The notes under the pieces are model-generated. The model did no database searches. It saw nothing but the letters and a program-made list of their open reading frames with translations, and was not told where the DNA came from. DNA of 64,000 nucleotides from JAHDDW01 sp964648795 (lineage in GTDB: Bacteria > Actinomycetota > Acidimicrobiia > Acidimicrobiales > SZUA-35): assembly GCA_964648795.1 (NCBI GenBank), contig CAZYMB010000004.1, positions 1 to 64,000 of the forward strand, in the 5' to 3' direction. Every line of letters begins with the position of its first letter. The first letter of the stretch is position 1. Both the position numbers and the translations under genes were made by a program. Shown in pieces: positions 18,405-27,069 of the stretch.

Positions 18405-19582
18405 AGGTTGTTAGGAAAGCGTCTGCGAACTCTAATATCTATAACGGAATTATTCTGATCGTTTCTCTTGCCATCGCCTATATTGTTTGGGCCGCTCGAG
18501 CCACAGCTTTCAGGGACTTTCGAGTGATGTATGAAGGTAGCCGACTGATCTGGGAGGGGCGCTCAAGCGAAGCCTACGATGCTGTCAACTTCCACCAGAT
18601 ATCTGATTCAACGTTGCCAGCTTCCCTTGGTGAGCTAGACGTATTTATTAGTCCCCCAACCTTTGCTGTATTCTTGAAGCCCTTTACTTGGCTAAGCCCG
18701 ACAACCGCTATCTTGGCGTGGACATTACTGGGAATAGGAGCCTTAATATATAGCAGTCGAATCCTATTACTCGATCACACAAACTGGGTTGTAGCACTCG
18801 GATTACCTCTATCAGTAATCAACCTCAGCCTGGGCCAAACCGGATTTTTTGCCCTAGCCTTAGCTGCCTCTATCCATGCAATGTGTGTCAAAGACAAACG
18901 AATCACTGCAGGATTACTAGCTGGACTAACCATTCTAAAACCGCCACTGTTTCTTGGTCTTGTTATCTGGTGGGCACTCGATTGGAAACGCTGGAAAGTT
19001 TCAATCGCTGTAGCCCTAACTACCGGAGTTCTACTCATAATTCCGACCATAACTGGAGGATTTCAAGTATGGAGGGACTTCTTCGGTGCTATCGAAACGC
19101 GCTCGAATCTAGAACAAGTTACAGCAACACAATTCACTCTACCCGAGACAATCATCCGACTCTTTGGACACTCAACAGGCACTAGTTACTACGCTCTTGG
19201 AATCTACATAGCTATTGGTTTCATCCTGATGCGAGCTGCTCTCCAGCGTTGGCCGGAAAAAACAGATGTACTGTCTGGAGCAGCCGTACTCATTTCAGTA
19301 TTTATCTCGCCGCACATACTCGTCTACGACTCGCTAATTCTGGTCGTACCATTTGCAGTCGCAGTCCACAACGCAGTAGCAACGAAGAGCCGACAGGCAG
19401 CCGTGGCAATCCTTGTCATTTCAATACCCATAACGAGTTGGCCTCTTGAGCCACTACCAACTCTAAATTCACGGATAGCCCTAAGTACATTCGCCATGAT
19501 TACAGTGTCATGGATCTGGGTCAGGTCAATTGATTCGCCCCCAGTCGAAGCCCATACTCCAAAGGAACTAGAAACGGTATAA
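18401..19582 (+). CDS. GT87-family polyprenol-linked glycosyltransferase-like protein (copy 2)
   Basis: 393 aa, about ten membrane helices. Aligns end to end with the preceding gene (FRDFRVMYEGSRLIW, DVFISPPTFAVF, LSLGQTGFFALALA, LKPPLFLGLVIWW, FISPHILVYDSLILVVPFAVAV), more than half identical by eye, so this is a tandem duplication whose copies have since diverged. The start ATG overlaps the stop of copy 1, suggesting translational coupling. Its stop codon overlaps the -10 box of the next gene. Confidence 0.8.
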   Translation: MKVVRKASANSNIYNGIILIVSLAIAYIVWAARATAFRDFRVMYEGSRLIWEGRSSEAYDAVNFHQISDSTLPASLGELDVFISPPTFAVFLKPFTWLSPTTAILAWTLLGIGALIYSSRILLLDHTNWVVALGLPLSVINLSLGQTGFFALALAASIHAMCVKDKRITAGLLAGLTILKPPLFLGLVIWWALDWKRWKVSIAVALTTGVLLIIPTITGGFQVWRDFFGAIETRSNLEQVTATQFTLPETIIRLFGHSTGTSYYALGIYIAIGFILMRAALQRWPEKTDVLSGAAVLISVFISPHILVYDSLILVVPFAVAVHNAVATKSRQAAVAILVISIPITSWPLEPLPTLNSRIALSTFAMITVSWIWVRSIDSPPVEAHTPKELETV

Positions 19583-19583
19583 T
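19578..19583 (+). promoter_or_regulatory. -10 box TATAAT of a leaderless gene
   Basis: Perfect TATAAT exactly 6 nt before the GTG at 19590, so transcription should start at the start codon itself. It overlaps the end of the preceding GT87 gene. No Shine-Dalgarno fits between. Confidence 0.65.
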
Positions 19584-19589
19584 TGAGCC

Positions 19590-20930
19590 GTGGCGGATCG
19601 AGATGAACAGTACACCCGACTGCTGAATACTCTGGTTCAGGTACTCCGATCACGAGTCAATGTACTAAATCAGATTGAATCTGAATTGAGCACTAACCTT
19701 TTTTGCTATACATACACAGAAGATTTCCAAAATGAGATTCAACTAGCTGTGGAGGGCATCGCAGACAATGAAGACCAGATCTCTGAAGACGAATTGTGGC
19801 AATTAGCTAGCCGACTGATATTTAAGTCAAACGAGCTGATCAAACAACTTCTTTCTAAACATGTCTCTGAAGACGAACTTGAACGACGCTTACCTGGCTA
19901 CTGCAACGAATCTCTGGCAAGAGTTTTCATCGAGATCCCGTCGATAGTTGCTTCGATTCCGAGTGCTCCGCAAGACGAATTTGGCCGCAACAAACTAATC
20001 TCAATAACACAATCAATTCAAACCGTTCACCTTCCTCTACATGCTAAAGATTTAGGCACACTTGCCAGGGCTCGAAACTTCTACATTAACTATCTAGCCA
20101 ACGTCACTATTGAATTCTCAGCACTTGGACCAGAGTACGAACGATTTGTTGGTTCAGTACAGCGTATGGGCACACAACTCTTTGCCGAAGACTTCCATCA
20201 AGCGCTAATGACAAGAAAAATTTCTGAAGGCGCCACTGGTGTTTATGCAAAGCAAGCTCCCAGAAGAACAAACAAAGAAACAAAAGATGTACCGTTCTAC
20301 GAACTATTGAAGTGGGGACACACTGCGTTGCTACTCAGAGCTGCTCGACCAATCTTGATAGAGCCCAGTCCCGCCCTAGGAGAGAGATTTCTGTCCTCAC
20401 CAACCTCTGAGGAGTCACCTCACCCCTTTCTGGAGCTACACCATGCTGCAGAAAACATGAGATCTGCCCTTCTACCAGTTCTGGGCGACATCGATCTGGT
20501 AGCCCCGACAAGCAGTCGACAACAGGTCGAAAACATTGCTCTGATTATGGCTTCTTCCGGATACCATTTCGAAAAAATGGCCAGGGATTCAAACTTGGAA
20601 ACCAAGTGGACTTACCATCCTGAAATTAGTGGCCTCCACGGGCTATCTGCTAGCAACATCGACACATCTGTGTCTGGTTTTAACGCTGCCATGGAAATAC
20701 TCGTTGACTTCCAATCTGACTTAAGAGATGCAATCCGATACTACGCTTCGGGTTGTCTGTTGATCTGCGAAGACACACAGACGCTCATATCCCTGGAAAC
20801 TAATTTTAATGAACTGGGAAACAAGATCTGGCCTGCTAACAACAAAATGCCTTCTGACTGGAAGCATCTTGAGGGCATAGATCCTGACCGGGTTTGGGAA
20901 AACTCAGGAAAGTACTTTCCTGGGCTGTAG
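19590..20930 (+). CDS. Uncharacterised protein, paralogue of the gene at 23089
   Basis: 446 aa, soluble, predicted mostly alpha-helical, no signal peptide or membrane helix. I do not recognise the family. It is homologous to the 527-aa protein at 23089: both have an N-terminal helix (LVQVLRSRVNVLNQIES versus VLSILKQRANLLESLIT), an acidic ISEDELW/MTDETLS segment, and a core with R-x-FY and then LF-x-(E/D)DF, 36 residues apart in both (Tyr165-Asp201 here). A later segment LLKWGHTALLLRAARPI matches MDLGYTGLVIKKAVGPV. GTG start set by the TATAAT 6 nt upstream. It may be functionally linked to the GT87 pair it follows, but nothing shows this directly. Confidence 0.75.
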   Translation: MADRDEQYTRLLNTLVQVLRSRVNVLNQIESELSTNLFCYTYTEDFQNEIQLAVEGIADNEDQISEDELWQLASRLIFKSNELIKQLLSKHVSEDELERRLPGYCNESLARVFIEIPSIVASIPSAPQDEFGRNKLISITQSIQTVHLPLHAKDLGTLARARNFYINYLANVTIEFSALGPEYERFVGSVQRMGTQLFAEDFHQALMTRKISEGATGVYAKQAPRRTNKETKDVPFYELLKWGHTALLLRAARPILIEPSPALGERFLSSPTSEESPHPFLELHHAAENMRSALLPVLGDIDLVAPTSSRQQVENIALIMASSGYHFEKMARDSNLETKWTYHPEISGLHGLSASNIDTSVSGFNAAMEILVDFQSDLRDAIRYYASGCLLICEDTQTLISLETNFNELGNKIWPANNKMPSDWKHLEGIDPDRVWENSGKYFPGL

Positions 20931-20932
20931 CC

Positions 20933-21718
20933 CTAGTTACCTGCGTGCGCTGGCTTCATAACCATAAAGAAGCCACCTTGTGGATCTTTCAGACCAGCCA
21001 TGCGGCCAACCGGAGTATCGAATGCTGGAACAGTTGCTTCGCCTCCAAGCTCTACCGCTTTGGCTACGCATGTGTCAATATCCGGGACACACATATATGT
21101 AGCCCAATAGTTAGGGAGTCCTTCTTTCATCGGAGCCGACCCGCCTGCTACAGGCTCACCATCAATATTAAAGAGTAGGTATGGGTCTGGCCCACCCATA
21201 TCTTCTTCTGTTATTTCCATACCGAACGTTTCTGCATAGAATGGCGCTGCTTTGGCCAAGTTGTCTGAAGTAAGTTCGTTCCAGATTAAGGCTCCATCTT
21301 CGTTAACTACTTCGCAACCAATTGAGTCTTTGGCTTGCCACAAACCACACATAGCTCCACTCGGGTCAGAGATAACTGCCATCTCTCCAGAGTCTCCAAC
21401 AGACATTGGCGGCATCACGACGGCACCCCCACCAGCTTCGACCTTGGTGCAACACTCGGCCACATCATCCACAGCCAAATAGGTGTTCCAGGCAGCTGGA
21501 GCTCCAGCTTGTTTCATAGGTTCTGGTTGTTCCATGATCCCCGCACATGCTTTTCCTTCACAAGATGCCGTTAGATACTCTCCACCCTGTGGCGTTGGGT
21601 TAGATTCGAACTCCCAGCCCATGAGACCACCATAAAACTCTTTAGCTGCTTCGCAATCTGGTGTTGCTAGATCAATCCAGTTTGGTGTTCCTTGTTTGTA
21701 GCTCTCTCGTGTTGGCAT
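20933..21718 (-). CDS. VOC (glyoxalase/bleomycin-resistance fold) protein, two domains
   Basis: 261 aa made of two VOC modules (about residues 10-130 and 140-258). Each opens with a W-x-(D/E)L motif (NWIDLATPDCEAAKEFYGG; IWNELTSDNLAKAAPFYAE) and closes with a DPSG or DPQG turn followed by hydrophobic residues (AMCGLWQ; GFFMVM). Such proteins include glyoxalase I-like enzymes, dioxygenases and antibiotic-binding proteins, and two-domain forms are common in actinobacteria. Start at 21718 (MPTRESYKQGTPNW) with AAGGA 7 nt upstream; a longer frame to 21766 is unlikely. It lies 48 bp after the MFS gene on the same strand, so the two may form an operon, perhaps for resistance or export. Confidence 0.8.
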   Translation of the reverse strand: MPTRESYKQGTPNWIDLATPDCEAAKEFYGGLMGWEFESNPTPQGGEYLTASCEGKACAGIMEQPEPMKQAGAPAAWNTYLAVDDVAECCTKVEAGGGAVVMPPMSVGDSGEMAVISDPSGAMCGLWQAKDSIGCEVVNEDGALIWNELTSDNLAKAAPFYAETFGMEITEEDMGGPDPYLLFNIDGEPVAGGSAPMKEGLPNYWATYMCVPDIDTCVAKAVELGGEATVPAFDTPVGRMAGLKDPQGGFFMVMKPAHAGN

Positions 21719-21766
21719 CGATGTTCCTTGGCTGGTTGGGTGAAGACAGCCTAAAGGCAGCAACAT

Positions 21767-22966
21767 CTAGGTGTCAACGCTAGTAATCACATCTCCTTCA
21801 CTAACTCTTCTAGACGTAGTGATCAGTAGCCAAGCAAACAGGACTCCGAACAAACCCGCACCGACTAGAAACAAAGGCTGCTGATCATAGAGCGAATCAA
21901 GATACCCGAATGTGAAACTACCCAAGGCTTGTCCTATTCTGCCTGAGGCTAAGAACATCAACGTTGCTATGGCTCTGGTAGATGCCGCTGCGGTTGTCGA
22001 GATTTCAGCATTTAGGCCTGTGATTACAAAAGATTCTCCAACCCCATTAATCAACGCTGCTACCAAGATGACAACAAAAGATTGGGCGAATCCAACCAGT
22101 AGGGCGTTCACAATAAACAAACACAGACCGCTCAGAACCACAAACCGGATAGAAAACCTGTCTCTCAACTTCCCAATTAAGCTCGAAGAAATAATTATCC
22201 CTATAGCAGTAGCGCCAAACACCAACGACCGAGTGCTCTCAGATGCTTCGAACTCTTCAACAAGAAGCTGAGGAATTAGCGTTACCTGTAAGCCAAAAAT
22301 CATGAAGAAAGTAGCAAAACCAACAAATAAGCGTCGGGCAATCCCTGAGCTAAGCAATGTAGTTTTTGCTTCAGATAATTGTTCTCGAAGCCGGCGACCC
22401 TTTGGCAGTTCAACTTCGGGCATAAAGCACCACAATAAAATAGCTACCGGAATAGCTAACAGTTGCACGAGGACCGCTAAGCGCCAGGTTGAAACATCAG
22501 CTATGAAGCCGCCCGCTAGCGGGTTGACCAAGAGGCCAAGACCAATCATGGACCCGTTAAAACCAATATAACGGACGGCCTTCTCAGAAGGGAACATATC
22601 AGAAATAGAAGTTATGACCAGGCCGATCAAGCCTGCATTGCCAAGCCCGACGAATCCACGACCAATCAGGAAGACTGAGAAGTTAGGAGCCAGTGCCTGC
22701 ACAAGCCCAGACATCCCAAAAATAATCAGACTCGTTACCAACACTTTACGACGACCAACTCGATCAGCCAATAGACCTGCTACAGGAGCTCCTATTGCTG
22801 CCAACAAAGAAGAGACACCTATTATCGCTCCACGAGCCGTGTCACCTTTGCCGAACTCATCAACAATCTCGGGAGTCGAAGGCGAAACAAGCCCTGCCCA
22901 AGAAACTGCCAAAACACTAACTGAGAAGAGCAGAGCTAGGAGCTTTGGGCCTGGGGACAAACGCAC
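21767..22966 (-). CDS. MFS transporter (drug:H+ antiporter-like)
   Basis: 399 aa, twelve predicted membrane helices. The MFS motif A GLLADRVGRRKVL lies between helices 2 and 3 (about residues 65-77), and RGFVGLGNAG follows in helix 4. The overall shape fits the small DHA1-type exporters. GTG start; TATGCT lies exactly 6 nt upstream, so the mRNA is probably leaderless. Upstream neighbour of the VOC gene on the same strand. Confidence 0.85.
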   Translation of the reverse strand: MRLSPGPKLLALLFSVSVLAVSWAGLVSPSTPEIVDEFGKGDTARGAIIGVSSLLAAIGAPVAGLLADRVGRRKVLVTSLIIFGMSGLVQALAPNFSVFLIGRGFVGLGNAGLIGLVITSISDMFPSEKAVRYIGFNGSMIGLGLLVNPLAGGFIADVSTWRLAVLVQLLAIPVAILLWCFMPEVELPKGRRLREQLSEAKTTLLSSGIARRLFVGFATFFMIFGLQVTLIPQLLVEEFEASESTRSLVFGATAIGIIISSSLIGKLRDRFSIRFVVLSGLCLFIVNALLVGFAQSFVVILVAALINGVGESFVITGLNAEISTTAAASTRAIATLMFLASGRIGQALGSFTFGYLDSLYDQQPLFLVGAGLFGVLFAWLLITTSRRVSEGDVITSVDT

Positions 22967-22972
22967 TGTCCA

Positions 22973-22978
22973 AGCATA
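22973..22978 (-). promoter_or_regulatory. -10 box TATGCT of the leaderless MFS gene
   Basis: TATGCT on the minus strand, 6 nt before the GTG at 22966. Confidence 0.55.
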
Positions 22979-23076
22979 GTCTTTAGTTGGTCAGGGACTA
23001 AGGTGCTGGCGCAATACTTGCCTACAACCTCGTCAGCGACGCCATAAGTTGCTATTGGATAAAAACAACTAGTCGC

Positions 23077-23082
23077 TAAGCT
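23077..23082 (+). promoter_or_regulatory. -10 box TAAGCT of a leaderless gene
   Basis: TAAGCT exactly 6 nt before the GTG at 23089. The same hexamer at the same distance precedes the cold-shock gene at 55412. Confidence 0.55.
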
Positions 23083-23088
23083 TAGGTA

Positions 23089-24672
23089 GTGGCGGAACAA
23101 CGGAATGAGAATCAGCAGCTTGAGCTGACGGTGCTCAGCATCTTAAAACAACGTGCCAACCTTCTTGAGTCGCTTATTACGGATTCAGACGAACATCCAA
23201 GAGTTGCTGACGAAGACGCGTTTCAGACTGCTATCGAAAAGGATGCAGAAGCCTCGGATAAATATCGAGCCCTTTTGGAAACAGGACTGGACCGATATCG
23301 GGTCAGCAACGGCTTCTCCGATCCTGGGTTAATGACTGATGAGACTCTTTCTATTCACCTCGAAGCTTTGGTTGATATAGCTAATACTGCCGTCTCTAGT
23401 GCCATTGAGTCGATAGTTGGCAATGACTTCGTACCCGACGAAACTATTCAGGGATTGACCAACCCAGTATTTCTACCGGCTGTCCTAGGTGAAGCAATAA
23501 CGCAGATGATTTCCGTCGGCAATTACGGAACAGATGCAGAAGCAATCGATTACTTCGAAGGCCTAGTTAACACTGATCTAGAAGGCTTACCTGAAATCAT
23601 TGGTGAAACGATCCCTGCGCTCCTGGGGATCCGCTCTTTCTACCTGGGTTTACTGGCTACAGCCACTGCAAGAGTTAACTCCCGGTTCCCTAACAAAATT
23701 ATCTACCTCGAAATGCTAGCCGAGACCGGGGAATGCTTGTTCGGCGATGACTTTTACAGGACCATGAACCTTAACCCTCCACACGGGATGGCAGGCTCGT
23801 TCCCCAACCATGCAGCAACACAACCGAGACCTCAAGAAACTCAAACGACTCTAGGACAAGGGAACCTCAGTGATACTTATGAAGATCCATATGCAATCCA
23901 GTGCATCAAATTGATGGACTTGGGATACACGGGCTTGGTTATAAAAAAGGCAGTCGGCCCAGTGGCGGACATGGGCTTAGGCCAGGAAACCATTAACCAG
24001 ATAATTAGAACTCGCAATAGAAACTACAACAAGATGCCTTCTGAACAATTAGATGAACTAGAAGGTCCTACAACTGTACAAACAGTCCTAAGCATTGCTA
24101 GCTCCACATATTTGCAGTCAACCTACTTCATGCATGCGCTGAGCCAACTACCTCTCGAAGACCGAGACGACAAACTCCTCTTAGAGCCTCAATCAATTCA
24201 CGACAAATGGAGCCCATTCATACTCCCATTTGAAACATCATTTACCGCTGGCAGGTCTCACCAGATGAAGTGCTACATATCAATGTTGTTTATCACACTC
24301 GACTGTTTTACTTTGGCTCTAGCAACCAACGACGACCGGTATTTGGACCTGATCAAGATGATCCCTACAGCCGTAAGCTCGGTGGGTCAGATGACCGATA
24401 TCCAAGGAGCCCTGAAAAATCGATCTGACAGCGACAGTATTGCAATTTGGAACTGGTTCATGTTCAACGTGACCCAAGACTGGGTGCGCAAGATTGCTCA
24501 AAAACTTCCGAACCACCGGAAGGCTCACCACATACTCACCCAACTCAATTCGTTTGGGATAAGAGGTTACGGCGAGCATTGGGAAGCTATTGGGATATCT
24601 GAGGTCCAAGCATCACAGGCTCGACAAGTAGCCAATCTTCCGACTCTTCGAGGTTGGGCTCCAAGGTACTAG
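23089..24672 (+). CDS. Uncharacterised protein, paralogue of the gene at 19590
   Basis: 527 aa, soluble, predicted mostly helical, no signal peptide. Family not recognised. Shares with the 446-aa protein at 19590 the N-terminal helix, the acidic segment, the R-x-FY ... LFGDDF core (Tyr185-Asp221, the same 36-residue spacing) and the LGYTGLVIKKA segment; its C-terminal 150 residues (rich in Trp, Met and Asn) are longer and less alike. There is no HEXXH or other evident catalytic motif. GTG start fixed by the -10 box. It lies convergent to rplL, and the strong hairpin at 24676-24722 may end both transcripts. Confidence 0.75.
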   Translation: MAEQRNENQQLELTVLSILKQRANLLESLITDSDEHPRVADEDAFQTAIEKDAEASDKYRALLETGLDRYRVSNGFSDPGLMTDETLSIHLEALVDIANTAVSSAIESIVGNDFVPDETIQGLTNPVFLPAVLGEAITQMISVGNYGTDAEAIDYFEGLVNTDLEGLPEIIGETIPALLGIRSFYLGLLATATARVNSRFPNKIIYLEMLAETGECLFGDDFYRTMNLNPPHGMAGSFPNHAATQPRPQETQTTLGQGNLSDTYEDPYAIQCIKLMDLGYTGLVIKKAVGPVADMGLGQETINQIIRTRNRNYNKMPSEQLDELEGPTTVQTVLSIASSTYLQSTYFMHALSQLPLEDRDDKLLLEPQSIHDKWSPFILPFETSFTAGRSHQMKCYISMLFITLDCFTLALATNDDRYLDLIKMIPTAVSSVGQMTDIQGALKNRSDSDSIAIWNWFMFNVTQDWVRKIAQKLPNHRKAHHILTQLNSFGIRGYGEHWEAIGISEVQASQARQVANLPTLRGWAPRY

Positions 24673-24675
24673 ATG

Positions 24676-24722
24676 CAAAAAACTGAAAGTCCCAGGCATC
24701 GTAAGATACCTAGGACTCTCAG
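24676..24722 (-). terminator. Strong terminator of rplJL, perhaps bidirectional
   Basis: An 18-bp stem (24683-24700 with 24705-24722, three G-T pairs, 4-nt loop) is followed on the minus strand by TTTTTTGC. It lies 22 bp after rplL. On the plus strand the stem follows the stop of the 527-aa gene by 10 bp and is followed by AATTTTAT. It marks the end of an rplJ-rplL transcript that does not read on into rpoB. Confidence 0.9.
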
Positions 24723-24744
24723 AATTTTATAAAGATGAAGCGAG

Positions 24745-25128
24745 TTACTGTAGTTCTACAGTTCCGCCAGCTTCTTCGATCTTAGCTTTAGCAGCTTCAG
24801 CATCATCGGATGAGGCATCCTCAAGAATTGGGGCTGGAGCTTTCTCCACTAGATCTTTAGCTTCTTTTAGTCCGAGACTTGTTAGTTCACGAACAGCCTT
24901 GATGACGGCAATCTTCTTGTCGCCAGCGGCAGTTAGTACCACATTGAACTCAGTCTTTGCAGCAGCGTCGTCGCCACCTCCAGCTGGAGCCCCTGCAGCT
25001 GCTACAGCTACTGGAGCTGCCGCAGTTACGTCGAACTTCTCTTCGAACTCTTTTAGGAGCTCAGATAGTTCGAGAACGCTCATGTTTGATATTGCTTCTA
25101 GGACATCGTCCTTTGTCATTGTTGCCAT
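24745..25128 (-). CDS. rplL: 50S ribosomal protein L7/L12
   Basis: 127 aa. Forms the dimers of the ribosomal stalk that recruit translation GTPases. N-terminal dimerisation helix (LEAISNMSVLELSELLKEFE, about 9-28), an Ala/Gly-rich hinge (about 35-55) and the factor-binding C-terminal domain (EFNVVLTAAGDKKIAVIKAVRE, GLKEAKDLVEKAP) are all present. The gene starts 2 bp after rplJ and ends at a strong terminator instead of continuing into rpoB. Confidence 0.97.
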   Translation of the reverse strand: MATMTKDDVLEAISNMSVLELSELLKEFEEKFDVTAAAPVAVAAAGAPAGGGDDAAAKTEFNVVLTAAGDKKIAVIKAVRELTSLGLKEAKDLVEKAPAPILEDASSDDAEAAKAKIEEAGGTVELQ

Positions 25129-25130
25129 TG

Positions 25131-25913
25131 TTATTCTTCTTCCTTAGTTTCGGCAGCGTCAGCATCGTCTGATGCTTCTGCGGTTGGTTCTTCTGCAGCT
25201 GCATCATCTGACGCTTCTGCTTTAGTTTCAGTTGCCTCTTGTGCTGAAGCGTCATCGGTTGATTCTGCTTCTGCGGTTGGGGCTGGTTCATCACTAGCTT
25301 CTTCTGCAGCTGGAGCATCATCAGTTGATGGCTCGCTAGCAGCTTCTGCTGGTTCTGATTCAGGAGCACCAGGTGCTCCTCCATTATCAATAAGTGCTTG
25401 GAGACCGTATGCGAAATCTCTTGGCAGTGCTGCCATGAGACCAGCAAACTTCGACATTGGCGCTTGTAGCAATCCAGCGAACTTGGCTAGTAGTACCTCT
25501 CTTGGTTCTACGTCTGCTAGCTCATTGACTTTGTCAGCTCCTATTACTTCGCCTTCGTAGTAACCGCCCTTAATAACTAGATCTGGGTTCTTCTTGGCAA
25601 AGTCACGAAGTGTTTTCGCAACGCTGACAAGGTCACCATCAGTTCCGTCTGGACGCTTTTCTGTGAAGGCTAAAGCAGTTGGGCCGAGCAATTGCTCGTC
25701 CATCTCGACACCAGCTTCCGAGGCTGCGCGGCGAACAAGAGTGTTTTTGTACACCTTGTAGTAGCCACCATTCTCACGAAGCGAGTTACGAAGTTCTGCT
25801 AATGCATCTACGGTCAGACCACGGTATTCGGTCACATAAACAGACTGCGCTGAACTAAAACGTTCTTTGACTTCTGTTATTGCGGCGACCTTTTCTGGTC
25901 TTGGGTTTTCCAT
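25131..25913 (-). CDS. rplJ: 50S ribosomal protein L10 with long acidic C-terminal tail
   Basis: 260 aa, while L10 is usually about 165-180 aa. The first about 175 residues are normal L10 (MENPRPEKVAAITEVKERF; VYVTEYRGLTV; the L12-binding helix near FAGLMAALPRDFAYGLQALI). About 80 more residues are almost only Glu, Asp, Ala, Ser, Thr and Pro, ending in ETKEEE, and should be disordered and highly negative. Start ATG at 25913 is fixed by the Shine-Dalgarno AAAGGAGGTG; an in-frame extension to 25976 would run through the leader hairpin. rplK, rplA and nusG are not upstream. Confidence 0.93.
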   Translation of the reverse strand: MENPRPEKVAAITEVKERFSSAQSVYVTEYRGLTVDALAELRNSLRENGGYYKVYKNTLVRRAASEAGVEMDEQLLGPTALAFTEKRPDGTDGDLVSVAKTLRDFAKKNPDLVIKGGYYEGEVIGADKVNELADVEPREVLLAKFAGLLQAPMSKFAGLMAALPRDFAYGLQALIDNGGAPGAPESEPAEAASEPSTDDAPAAEEASDEPAPTAEAESTDDASAQEATETKAEASDDAAAEEPTAEASDDADAAETKEEE

Positions 25914-25934
25914 TGCACCTCCTTTCAGTGTGTA

Positions 25935-25967
25935 GGTTGTGATCGTTACTCTGCGCCGATCGCAACC
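25935..25967 (-). promoter_or_regulatory. Hairpin in the rplJ leader (possible L10 leader)
   Basis: On the minus strand an 11-bp stem (GGTTGCGATCG with CGATCACAACC, one wobble pair) encloses an 11-nt loop just before the rplJ Shine-Dalgarno. L10-L12 complexes commonly repress their own mRNA by binding such a leader. The position fits, but I cannot confirm the kink-turn of the known L10 leader family. Confidence 0.4.
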
Positions 25968-26149
25968 GAACACCAAAACAAGGTTTGGAGCCAGTCAAAA
26001 GATCGCCTACTTAGGATTTATTGGCAAGCCATACCTGAGGTCTAGGGCGTAAAGATTCAATTACAGTTGGCAATACTAGCGGGAAATAGCTATTTAACTA
26101 CCCACTGTTAGGGTGCAACCAGAAGTATCAGTAGTAGGCGGAATCTCAA

Positions 26150-27001
26150 TTGGCTGCAAAGTCCAACACAACAAGGCTTAGTGTCGTAATACCTGTTCGC
26201 GATGAGTCAGATGACATCAGAGTTAGCCTTGCAACGCTGCTTTCTTCTGAAGGCCTCACAGGAATGCATCTAGATATTCGAGTCATCTCAAATACTGCAA
26301 CTGACACCATCATTAAACTTGCCCAGGAACTAGCACTTGAGTTTCAAGATGTAGATTGGCGACTAAATACTACCGAGATTCCGTTTGCTGGCAAGATAGG
26401 CAAACTAAGCGCTGGTGCGAAACAAATGGCTGATACACCGGTACTAGCCCTAGATGCCGGGGTGAAATTAGCCCCACAAACAGTTCGAAAATTAGTGGAT
26501 GCAATTTCTACTGGTGAACTCGATATTGTTTCTGGAGATCTACAGTACTTAGATTCAGCTAACCGAATAGTTCAATCATTTTCGCGGGCTTACTCATCAG
26601 CACCCTACGCTCGCAGTAACGACCTGAAAGGCAAATGCGTCTTATTTAGCCCTCAGTGTTTAAACATCCTCCGTAACGCGCCCGACGTAATAGCCGATGA
26701 CCGTTACTTTCTCTCACAAGTTCCCCGGAATCGCCGTCAAAAAATTAGAGGCGCAGTAGTCGGGGTATTTCCACGGCCGTCAACTGGTCCTCTCATAATG
26801 CAACAATCCAGATGGATCTCATCTAACCGATTATTTGATACCGAATACCCTGCCTATCAACGTAATGAACATGAAACAGGCCGTCGCCGCTACTTCGGGC
26901 CAAATCCGCCAGCTTTACGTGATCAAATTACGTACTTCGCTGTGATGAGCGCCGCTCAAGCCCATAGTCGGATTCGACCGCAAACGAACTCCAGATGGTA
27001 A
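26150..27001 (+). CDS. Family 2-like glycosyltransferase
   Basis: 283 aa. Opens with the GT-A nucleotide-binding strand LSVVIPVRDESDDIRVSL (about residues 9-26), as in GT2 enzymes, then ISNTATDTI, and LALDAGVKLAP (about 99-109) at the place of the usual DxD metal motif, where only the first Asp is kept. A later QSRWISSNR resembles the acceptor-side RxxRW/QxxRW-type region. The start codon is probably the TTG at 26150, since no ATG or GTG lies nearby and the first strand begins soon after. Divergent from rplJ. It could be a degenerate or non-canonical transferase; the substrate is unknown. Confidence 0.65.
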   Translation: MAAKSNTTRLSVVIPVRDESDDIRVSLATLLSSEGLTGMHLDIRVISNTATDTIIKLAQELALEFQDVDWRLNTTEIPFAGKIGKLSAGAKQMADTPVLALDAGVKLAPQTVRKLVDAISTGELDIVSGDLQYLDSANRIVQSFSRAYSSAPYARSNDLKGKCVLFSPQCLNILRNAPDVIADDRYFLSQVPRNRRQKIRGAVVGVFPRPSTGPLIMQQSRWISSNRLFDTEYPAYQRNEHETGRRRYFGPNPPALRDQITYFAVMSAAQAHSRIRPQTNSRW

Positions 27002-27057
27002 CAGTTACTGTCGACAAGATCATCAAAAGATGGGACCTTAAATGCATACAACGGCGT

Positions 27058-27063
27058 TAAAAT
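27058..27063 (+). promoter_or_regulatory. -10 box TAAAAT of a leaderless gene
   Basis: TAAAAT exactly 6 nt before the ATG at 27070. Confidence 0.55.
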
Positions 27064-27069
27064 AGACCT

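Noticed and set aside
25914..25976. Upstream extension of rplJ
   Set aside because: It would place coding sequence over the leader hairpin and ignores the AAAGGAGGTG Shine-Dalgarno 3 nt before the internal ATG.
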